From NCBI GenBank assembly GCA_947039985.1, contig CAMRAP010000010.1, forward strand, positions 1-17,620: a DNA stretch of 17,620 nucleotides, in the 5' to 3' direction. Source of the stretch: an uncultured Odoribacter sp. Its GTDB lineage: Bacteria > Bacteroidota > Bacteroidia > Bacteroidales > Marinifilaceae. Shown in pieces: positions 8,901 through 14,698 of this stretch. A model generated the notes under the pieces. That model made no database searches. It had not been told where the DNA came from and was given only the letters and a program-made list of their open reading frames with translations. Both the position numbers and the translations under genes were made by a program. Every line of letters starts with the position of its first letter. The stretch's first letter is position 1.

Positions 8901-10190
8901 TTGCGTATTATCGACAAAAACACGAATATCGTTCTTATTTCGCATAATATTCCTTATGGTACTAAATTGTTCGTAAAAGATGGACAAGAGATCAAAAAGG
9001 ATGAGTTACTTTGTGAGTGGGATCCTTTTAATGCCTTAATTATTACTGAATTTAGTGGTTTTATAGGTACTGAAAATTTAAATGAGGGTGAAACTTATAA
9101 GGAAGATTTTGACGAAGCAACAGGTTTCCGTGAAAAGATCATTATAGAATTTCGTGATAAAACGAAAGCTCCAGCTTTGACCATAAAGAATAAGAAGGGT
9201 GATGTTTTGAAGAGCTACAACTTGCCAGTAGGTGCACATATTGTAGTGAAGGCAGGTGATGAAGTTGTCGCAGGTAATACTATTGTGAAAATCCCAAGAG
9301 CTGTTGGTAAAGCAGGGGATATCACTGGAGGTCTTCCACGTGTAACAGAATTATTTGAAGCTCGTAATCCATCTAATCCTGCTGTTGTTTCAGAAATTGA
9401 TGGTGAAATTGCTTATGGTAAGATTAAGCGTGGTAACCGTGAAGTTATTGTGACTTCAAAAGCTGGTGAAGTGAAGAAGTACTTAGTATCTTTGTCTAAG
9501 CAGATATTGGTACAAGAGAATGATTATGTTCGTGCTGGAACTCCACTTTCTGACGGTGCTATTACACCTATAGATATTTTGAATATCCAAGGGCCGATTG
9601 CTGTTCAAGAGTATATTGTGAACGAAGTGCAGGATGTATATAGAATGCAGGGTGTGAAGATTAATGATAAGCACTTTGAAATTATTGTACATCAGATGAT
9701 GCGCAAGGTGTTGATTTTAGATTCAGGTGATACTATTTTCTTAGAAAACCAAATTGTTGATAAAGCTCTGTTTATGAGAGAAAATGACGATATGTATGGT
9801 AAGAAAGTGGTGTCGGATGCAGGTGATTCTGATCGTGTGAAACCTGGACAGATTATATCTGCTCGTACTCTTCGTGATATCAATTCTCAGTTGAAACGTC
9901 GCGACTTGAGAGTGGTTGAATCTCGTGATGCAGTTCCTGCAACATCTTCTCAGGTGTTACAAGGTATTACGCGTGCAGCATTGCAAACTGCGAGCTTTAT
10001 TTCAGCTGCTTCCTTCCAGGAAACAACTAAAGTATTGAATGAGGCTGCAATCTACGGAAAGATAGATCCATTAGAAGGATTAAAAGAAAATGTTATCTGT
10101 GGTCACTTGATTCCAGTTGGTACTGGTATGAAGGAACTTCGTAGCCTAGTTGTAGGTTCGAAGGAAGATCTAGAGAGAATACAGAAATAA
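5937..10190 (+). CDS. rpoC: DNA-directed RNA polymerase subunit beta'
   Basis: RpoC carries the catalytic magnesium site of RNA polymerase. The 1417-residue product shows the N-terminal zinc ribbon (C68, C70, C83, C86), the absolutely conserved NADFDGD motif at residues 472-478 (aspartates 474, 476, 478 bind Mg), the bridge-helix region ([20 protein letters not shown]), the second zinc site (C817, C891, C898, C901) and the trigger loop ([19 protein letters not shown]). The trigger loop is split by a long insert like the SI3 module of E. coli (roughly residues 945-1130). A short extra loop (QKSGATGGQ) follows MAKP just before the bridge helix and is several residues longer than in E. coli. The gene follows rpoB by 73 bases and ends at a strong terminator. 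It is intact. Confidence 0.98.
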   Translation: [1417 protein letters not shown]

Positions 10191-10210
10191 TAAAGTTTTC
10201 TTATACTGAT

Positions 10211-10238
10211 AAAAGCCGCTCTTCGGGGCGGTTTTTTG
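10211..10238 (+). terminator. Rho-independent terminator of the rpoBC operon
   Basis: A stem pairs 10211-10221 with 10226-10236, GC-rich in its upper half, and is closed by a C(UUCG)G tetraloop, one of the most stable RNA loops. Two G-U wobbles lie in the stem. The T-run TTTTTT (10232-10237) forms the lower right arm and tail. It starts 20 bases after the rpoC stop codon. Confidence 0.9.
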
Positions 10239-10251
10239 TTAATTAATTATT

Positions 10252-10259
10252 TATCTTTG
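10252..10259 (+). promoter_or_regulatory. -7 promoter element for the DUF3467-DUF4494 pair
   Basis: TATCTTTG matches the Bacteroidota housekeeping -7 consensus TAnnTTTG exactly. It lies 14 bases after the rpoC terminator and 18 bases before the ATG at 10278, which predicts a very short 5' leader. No TTTG -33 element is seen at the expected distance; that position falls in the terminator stem. Confidence 0.6.
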
Positions 10260-10277
10260 TTGAAAAGCTTACTATTT

Positions 10278-10598
10278 ATGGAAGAACAAAAACAAAATCA
10301 ATTGGAAATAGATTTGGGTCATGAAGTGGCTCAAGGAACTTATGCTAATTTGGCCATTATTGCACACTCAACATCAGAATTTATTTTAGATTTTGTGCGC
10401 TTAATGCCTGGAGTGCCAAAGCCGGAAGTAAAGAGTCGTATCATCATGACTCCAGAAAATGCAAAACGTTTATTGTTGGCATTGCAAGATAATATTCGTA
10501 AGTATGAAAAAGATAATGGTGCTATCCGCATATTGCAGAATGGGCCCAATGCAGGTCCGATGTTACCCATTGATTTAGATCGCCAAGGTCAAGCATAG
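10278..10598 (+). CDS. DUF3467 family protein
   Basis: The 106-residue, soluble-looking product has no signal peptide or membrane segment. I recognise it as the DUF3467 family from the pattern Q-GTYANLAIIAHSTSEFILDF, the middle PGVPKPEVKSRIIMTPENAKR and the C-terminal LQDNIRKYEKDNG helix. The function of the family is not known. The frame is open back to an ATG at 10236, but that codon lies inside the rpoC terminator and upstream of the promoter element. The ATG at 10278 therefore gives the better start, and the family usually begins close to this point. The gene is placed directly behind rpoC, with its own promoter after a terminator, and 53 bases ahead of a DUF4494 gene with which it is probably cotranscribed. 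A link to transcription is suggested only by position. Confidence 0.85.
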   Translation: MEEQKQNQLEIDLGHEVAQGTYANLAIIAHSTSEFILDFVRLMPGVPKPEVKSRIIMTPENAKRLLLALQDNIRKYEKDNGAIRILQNGPNAGPMLPIDLDRQGQA

Positions 10599-10651
10599 GC
10601 TGATCAAAATGGTGACTATGGAAATAAAATTTAACTTATAAAAATTATAAA

Positions 10652-11194
10652 ATGACAGCAAATTGGTTTGAAGCAAAGGTTAAGTATACAAAGGTGGATG
10701 AAGATGGACGTGCAAGAAAAGTGAGCGACTCTTATCTATTAGATGCCATGTCGTATACTGAGGCTGAAAGCAGAATTATGAATGAAATGGAGTCTGTTAT
10801 TTCAGGGGATTATTATATTAGTAATCTTAAAAAATCGAATATAACAGAAGTTGTTCCTTCTGAAGATGAAAATGATGACCGTTGGTACAAAGCTAAGGTT
10901 GCCATTATTGATGCAGACGAGGTTAGTGGTAAGGAGAAATCCTCTTTTCAGTACTATTTAGTGGCTGCTTCAAATATCAATCGAGCACTAGAGAACTTGG
11001 AGAAAGCTTTGTCTACTTTTATTGTTCCTTATGAAATAGCTTCTATTGCAGATACCACAATAATGGATGTGTATCCTTATCTTGCAGATGGAGAAAGACC
11101 AATTCCAGAAAATTTGAAGCCATTGGTAGAAGAAACAGAGGAGGAGATTGAAGAAATTGAAGAGTTTGAGGAAGACGAAGATATGAATGTGTAA
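10652..11194 (+). CDS. DUF4494 family protein with acidic C-terminal tail
   Basis: The 180-residue product opens with WFEAKVKYTKVDEDG and has a second, similar segment starting with WYKAKVAIIDADE near residue 82. This suggests two related halves, each beginning with a W-[FY]-[EK]-A-K-V strand. The pattern is that of DUF4494, an uncharacterised family found in Bacteroidota. The last 25 or so residues are dominated by glutamate and aspartate (EETEEEIEEIEEFEEDED), likely a disordered acidic tail. There is no signal peptide or membrane helix, so it is probably cytoplasmic. The ATG at 10652 follows an A/T-rich stretch, with no promoter match in the 53-base gap behind DUF3467, so the two genes probably share a transcript. 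Family assignment is from memory of the pattern; the function is unknown. Confidence 0.8.
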   Translation: MTANWFEAKVKYTKVDEDGRARKVSDSYLLDAMSYTEAESRIMNEMESVISGDYYISNLKKSNITEVVPSEDENDDRWYKAKVAIIDADEVSGKEKSSFQYYLVAASNINRALENLEKALSTFIVPYEIASIADTTIMDVYPYLADGERPIPENLKPLVEETEEEIEEIEEFEEDEDMNV

Positions 11195-11207
11195 TTTGCA
11201 TTTGGCA

Positions 11208-11256
11208 AAAAAAAGAGGATGTATTTCATTGATTTGAAATGCATCCTTACTTTTTT
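11208..11256. terminator. Probable bidirectional terminator between DUF4494 and the GNAT gene
   Basis: A 13-bp stem (11216-11228 with 11235-11247, one T-G wobble) has a six-base loop. On the + strand it is followed by TACTTTTTT. On the - strand the A-run at 11207-11214 becomes a T-run. It lies between two convergent genes, so it can serve both. Confidence 0.8.
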
Positions 11257-11334
11257 ATGGCTATTGGGGGGCTTTTATAATTATTCTTATTTCAATATTT
11301 TTTTGAGAAAACCCTCGTTGAGCAAATGGACTGT

Positions 11335-12039
11335 TTAAAATTTACCTTCATAGAATACGGCCCAATTATTAAATACACAAGGAATTTTTTTGGCTTGTTC
11401 AAGTGAATCGACTTCAATTAGATTCAAAGGTATATTGTGATCTTCGCAGTAGTTATATACTTGTTCGATACAGTTTGGGATATATGGGCATTGTAGGCCA
11501 TAATAGATAGTAAGCTCTGTTTTATCAATCGTAAGAGTTTTTGCACTCTTTGAAAATTTAGGCTTAGTGTCATCAAACGATAGTGCCAAAAGTTCATATT
11601 CTGATTTGATGGTATCAACAACTTCAAAGCCAAATGAGTGCATGAATTTTTTGTCTGAAAGAAAAGGTTTCTTTTTTTTTGAACTGATGATACAGACTCC
11701 TGATTTTTTTTGCTTTCTAGCATCGTTGATACAGTGATTTAAGAGTTCTTTCCCATATCCACTATTTTTAAATCGTCCTGACACCCATAGGCAATATATA
11801 AAAATATAGTTGTCGCCAACAACTGGAGTCCATGCTTTTTCGAGTGGTGCATACTCAATAAAAACTTTAGCTTGAGCACTTAGTTTACGGAATATATGGC
11901 CCTCAGTAATTCTATCTTTTAGCCATGCTTTTTTATCTGCTACACCGCATTGGTGTTTTTTGTCAGCAATGGCACAACATAAATGTTCTGTTTCCATATT
12001 TTCAATCGTTAAAGTAATATAAGTATCAGTTTGTTGCAT
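11335..12039 (-). CDS. GNAT-family N-acetyltransferase with YoaP-like C-terminal domain
   Basis: The 234-residue product resembles Bacillus YoaP. The N-terminal part carries the opening ITLTIENMETEHLCCAIADK and AKVFIEYAPLEKAW, followed by the GNAT acetyl-CoA binding signature R-F-K-N-S-G-Y-G-K at residues 89-97. GNAT enzymes move an acetyl group from acetyl-CoA to an amine; the substrate of YoaP-type members is not known to me. From about residue 165 a separate domain follows with LTIYYGLQCPYIPNC, including C184 and C190, and the pattern ends in CVFNNWAVFYEGKF, as in the YoaP C-terminal domain. A run of nine A (on the coding strand, 11680 to 11672) encodes lysines 121-124 and could be prone to slippage. 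The gene stands alone between convergent DUF4494 and divergent aspA. Confidence 0.85.
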   Translation of the reverse strand: MQQTDTYITLTIENMETEHLCCAIADKKHQCGVADKKAWLKDRITEGHIFRKLSAQAKVFIEYAPLEKAWTPVVGDNYIFIYCLWVSGRFKNSGYGKELLNHCINDARKQKKSGVCIISSKKKKPFLSDKKFMHSFGFEVVDTIKSEYELLALSFDDTKPKFSKSAKTLTIDKTELTIYYGLQCPYIPNCIEQVYNYCEDHNIPLNLIEVDSLEQAKKIPCVFNNWAVFYEGKF

Positions 12040-12054
12040 GTATTAATTTTTCGG

Positions 12055-12062
12055 CAAATGTA
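12055..12062 (-). promoter_or_regulatory. -7 promoter element of the GNAT gene
   Basis: On the minus strand TACATTTG fits TAnnTTTG exactly and lies 15 bases before the start codon at 12039, implying a very short leader. No TTTG is found at the -33 distance. Confidence 0.5.
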
Positions 12063-12235
12063 ATGAAAAAATAGGTTATTTGAGATGGAAGTATTAAACT
12101 TGTATTAGTAAAAAATGGAACGGATTTTAAAGTTAGAGGCAGAGAAAAGAGCAATTTTCTGAAAATTTCCTCAGAGGCAAATATTGAGAATTTAGATAAA
12201 TTTTCTACGGGTATTTGTGATTATTTGAGGATGTT

Positions 12236-12250
12236 GAAACTTAAAGTTTC
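12236..12250. promoter_or_regulatory. Perfect 15-base palindrome upstream of aspA (candidate operator)
   Basis: GAAACTTAAAGTTTC reads the same on both strands around a central base. It sits 56 bases before the aspA start. Nine bases further on, TAATTTTA (12259-12266) misses the Bacteroidota -7 consensus by one base, and GTTG (12233-12236) misses TTTG by one, so the palindrome would lie in the promoter spacer. No known regulator is assigned. Confidence 0.35.
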
Positions 12251-12306
12251 TGATAACGTAATTTTATGGATTAGATAGAGATTTTATTAACGTACATATT
12301 AAACGA

Positions 12307-12508
12307 ATGAAGACACGAATTGAACATGATTTACTCGGTGAAAAAGAGGTGCCTGCTGATGCCTATTATGGTATACAAACACTTAGAGGCATTGAGAATT
12401 TTCAAAATATAAGTGGGATTACCATTGGTGATTATCCTAATTATGTGAAAGCCTTAGCGATGGTGAAATGGGCTGCTGCTAAAGCTAATTTGGAGTTGGA
12501 ACTTTTGC
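12307..12508 (+). CDS. aspA: Aspartate ammonia-lyase, N-terminal fragment (gene broken by adapter sequence)
   Basis: Aspartase converts L-aspartate to fumarate and ammonia, feeding the reductive fumarate branch in many anaerobic Bacteroidota. This fragment holds codons 1-67 of the gene: the family opening R-I-E-x-D-LLG-x-x-EVPADAYYG, then QTLRGIENF and the helix MVKWAAAKANLELEL. In the sequence as given, translation continues through six or seven adapter-derived residues (Q)IGRAHV to a false TGA stop at 12529-12531. The rest of the enzyme continues in another frame from about 12553. By comparison with E. coli AspA roughly 20 residues of the domain 1 helical region are missing at the junction. 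I read this as one real gene split by an assembly error, not a pseudogene. Confidence 0.9.
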
Positions 12509-12552
12509 AGATCGGAAGAGCACACGTCTGAACTCCAGTCACTCCGGAGAAT
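12509..12552 (+). other. Illumina TruSeq adapter plus index embedded in the assembly
   Basis: Positions 12509-12542 match the 34-base TruSeq read-1 3' adapter, beginning AGATCGGAAGAGC and ending CTCCAGTCAC. The next eight bases, TCCGGAGA (12543-12550), equal a standard TruSeq HT i7 index (D702 as I recall the list), and the following AT fits the start of the P7 segment. Aspartase coding sequence resumes at about 12553. Bacterial DNA would not contain this order by chance; it is synthetic sequence left in the contig. Confidence 0.97.
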
Positions 12553-13708
12553 ACTGGATCAGTTTCCTGTGGATTTAATACAAGGAGGTGCAGGAACTTC
12601 TACTAATATGAATATTAATGAGGTCGTAGCTAATCGTGCATTAGAATTATTAGGACATAAAAAAGGAGAGTACGATTATTGTCATCCTAATAATCATGTG
12701 AATCTATCTCAATCGACCAATGATGCTTATCCAACCTCTTTTAAACTTGCTTTTATTTTTATGAATCAAGAGATCGTTGCTGATTTGAAGTTATTGGTTC
12801 AAGCTTTTAGGGATAAGGGAGTGGAGTTTAATGGTATTATTAAAATGGGACGTACTCAGTTGCAAGATGCAGTTCCTATGACAGTAGGGCAGGAGTTTGA
12901 AGCTTTTGCTGCTAATCTTGAAGAAGAGATCGAGCGTTTAAATCAAAATGCAAATTTGTTTCTAGAGGTAAATATGGGAGCAACAGCAATAGGCACAGGT
13001 ATTAATTCAGAACCAGAATATTCTGCAAAATGTATTAAGAATTTAAGGATTATTAGTGGGGAAGAGTTTGTTTTAGCTTCTAATCTAATCGAAGCAACTC
13101 CAGATACGGGTTCGCCTGTGATGTATTCTTCAGCATTAAAGCGATTAGCAGTGAAAATGTCCAAGATTTGTAATGATTTACGACTGCTTTCTAGTGGTCC
13201 TCGTTGCGGGTTTAATGAAATTAACTTACCACCTATGCAGCCTGGTTCTTCTATTATGCCGGGTAAGGTTAATCCAGTGATTCCTGAAGTGGTTAATCAG
13301 ATTTGTTATCGTATTATAGGGAATGATTTGACTGTTACTTTTGCTGCTGAAGCAGGTCAGTTGCAATTGAATGTAATGGAACCAGTTTTGGTACATGCTA
13401 TATTTTCTTCCATAAAAATGATGCAGAAGGGAATGGATCGCTTGCGTGTTCTTTGTATAGAGGGAATTACAGTTAATGAAGGTCATTGTAAGGATATGGT
13501 TTTAAATAGCATCGGGATTGTAACGGCTTTGAATCCTACTTTGGGATATGAAAATTCATCCAGGATAGCTAAACGTGCATTGGCAGAGGGACGGAGTGTT
13601 TATGAACTAGTACTTGAAGAAGAATTATTGACAAAGGAGGAATTAAATGAACTATTAAAGCCAGAGAACATGGTTACTCCTCATAAATTTTATAAAAAAG
13701 AGAAGTGA
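12553..13708 (+). CDS. aspA: Aspartate ammonia-lyase, C-terminal fragment (gene broken by adapter sequence)
   Basis: This fragment resumes at LDQFPVDLIQGGAGTSTNMN, where E. coli aspartase has MDQFPVD and the GGAGTS substrate-binding loop. It continues with the conserved STNDAYPTS region, the aspartase-type KMGRTQLQDAVPMT (fumarases have a histidine in this motif), NLGATAIGTG-like EVNMGATAIGTG, and the superfamily catalytic signature GSSIMPGKVNP at 13244-13276, whose flexible loop carries the catalytic serine. The C-terminus NPTLGYENSSRIAKRALAEG is also typical. A GTG at 12569 could be mistaken for a start, but homology begins upstream of it, at the adapter edge. Joined to the 12307-12508 fragment and the missing part, the enzyme would have about 470 residues, the normal length. 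Confidence 0.92.
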
Positions 13709-13733
13709 TAAATAAACTTTTTTGACACTTTAT

Positions 13734-13771
13734 ATACCTTCTATTGCTGATATGTGATAGAAGGTATTTTT
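13734..13771 (+). terminator. Terminator behind aspA
   Basis: A perfect 11-bp inverted repeat (ATACCTTCTAT at 13734-13744 with its complement at 13757-13767) encloses a 12-base loop and runs into TTTTT. It starts 26 bases after the aspA stop, in the gap to the convergent exporter gene. The minus-strand side lacks a T-run, so it mainly suits aspA. Confidence 0.75.
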
Positions 13772-13790
13772 AAGAGGGTTAAATTCTGAT

Positions 13791-14543
13791 TTACAAAATA
13801 TTAAATAGTTTTAAACCCACAAAAACAAGTACAGTGAGCAGTATATAGCGAATGTGTTTGGGGCTTATTTTTACACTAAGTAGTGATCCTATTCGTGCAC
13901 CAATCATATTCCCGCAAGCAAGAGTGAGGCCTACTCGCCAATCGATTAGGTCGTACCAAATAAAGATAACTAATGAGATCGAAGTGAAAAAGAGGGTAAT
14001 AAATATTTTTAATACATTTGCTTTTAGTAGATCGAGACCAGAACCTAGTACTAAGGTTGTAAGAATAAAAAAGCCAACGCCCATCTGTACAAAAGAACCA
14101 TAAAATCCAATGACTAGGAAAATAAGAAAACGGAGAATAGGTGTTTGAATCTTAGCTTTTTCAGTCTTTGTTTTAATCCAACTACTTGGCTTTAAAAGAA
14201 TGGAAAAAAACATAATGATCAGTAGTCCTCCTATGATTTTCTTTAAAATATCTTCTTGTATGTCAACGGCAAAGAATGTGCCTGCAATACTTCCAATGGC
14301 TATTGGAAGTAATAGGGAATAGTCTGTTTTAGAGTCTAAAACTTTTTTTTGTTTAAAAGTAAATATGGCAACAATATTTTGCAGAATGATAGCCACTCTA
14401 TTGGTGGCATTGGCCACATTGGTAGGAATACCGAGAAAAATAAGAAATGGTACGGTAATCATCGACCCCCCAGCTGCTATTACATTCAAAAAACCGGTAA
14501 AGATTCCAATTAATACAAGCAGTATGGATTCAGTTAATGTCAT
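13791..14543 (-). CDS. TauE/SafE-family membrane protein (probable anion exporter/permease)
   Basis: The 250-residue, strongly hydrophobic protein has about eight predicted membrane segments in two halves. The N-terminal half carries the family motif GFLNVIAAGGSMITVPFLIF, followed by the GIPTNVANATNRVAI segment. The second half begins with GFYGSFVQMGVGFFIL, the repeat counterpart, and ends in a typical G-x-RIGSLLSVK-x-x-P-K-x-I-R segment. TauE/SafE proteins are linked to export or uptake of sulfite, sulfoacetate and other organic anions, but the substrate cannot be told here. It has its own -7 promoter element and faces aspA tail to tail, so it is not part of the pst operon or of aspA. Confidence 0.88.
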   Translation of the reverse strand: MTLTESILLVLIGIFTGFLNVIAAGGSMITVPFLIFLGIPTNVANATNRVAIILQNIVAIFTFKQKKVLDSKTDYSLLLPIAIGSIAGTFFAVDIQEDILKKIIGGLLIIMFFSILLKPSSWIKTKTEKAKIQTPILRFLIFLVIGFYGSFVQMGVGFFILTTLVLGSGLDLLKANVLKIFITLFFTSISLVIFIWYDLIDWRVGLTLACGNMIGARIGSLLSVKISPKHIRYILLTVLVFVGLKLFNIL

Positions 14544-14568
14544 TCAATAGTCTTTCTTTGTTTTGGTA

Positions 14569-14576
14569 CAAATTTA
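14569..14576 (-). promoter_or_regulatory. -7 promoter element of the TauE/SafE gene
   Basis: On the minus strand TAAATTTG fits TAnnTTTG exactly and lies 25 bases before the start codon at 14543. No TTTG is seen at the -33 distance; an A/T-rich run (14580-14587) lies just upstream. Confidence 0.5.
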
Positions 14577-14613
14577 GCAGAAAAAAATGAATTCAGTTCT
14601 ACGAGAGTGTAAA

Positions 14614-14658
14614 ATAAACCGTGTTAAGATATATATTACATCTACAGACACAGTTTAT
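14614..14658 (-). terminator. Candidate terminator behind phoU
   Basis: An 11-bp inverted repeat (14658-14648 with 14624-14614 on the minus strand) encloses a 23-base loop that itself contains a short AGAT/ATCT pair. The single non-Watson-Crick position is a U-G wobble on the minus-strand RNA but a C-A mismatch on the plus-strand RNA, which favours minus-strand use. A TTTATTTTA stretch covers the end of the stem and the tail. Confidence 0.45.
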
Positions 14659-14676
14659 CTACACTTCTATTTTCTA

Positions 14677-14685
14677 CCCCCCCCC
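14677..14685. repeat. Nine-base C homopolymer downstream of phoU
   Basis: Nine consecutive C on the + strand (nine G in the phoU transcript direction) lie 13 bases beyond the phoU stop codon. In an AT-rich genome such a run stands out. It is outside any recognised gene, so a change of length would not shift a reading frame. Its exact length may also be uncertain in the assembly. Confidence 0.8.
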
Positions 14686-14698
14686 ATGGGCTTGGGCT

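Noticed and set aside
10236..10277. A 14-residue N-terminal extension of the DUF3467 protein from the ATG at 10236
   Set aside because: That codon lies in the T-run of the rpoC terminator and upstream of the -7 element, and the extension shows no family resemblance.
10599..10651. A ten-codon open frame starting with ATG in the DUF3467-DUF4494 gap
   Set aside because: Too short to support, with no sign of a leader-peptide structure.
12307..13708. aspA as a genuine pseudogene, a programmed frameshift, or an insertion of a mobile element
   Set aside because: The inserted bases are a sequencing adapter plus index. There are no inverted repeats, target duplication or slippery heptamer, and both halves are free of other damage.
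12569..13708. A separate shorter lyase starting with GTG at 12569
   Set aside because: Aspartase homology (LDQFP) continues upstream of the GTG as far as the adapter edge, so this is the 3' part of one gene.
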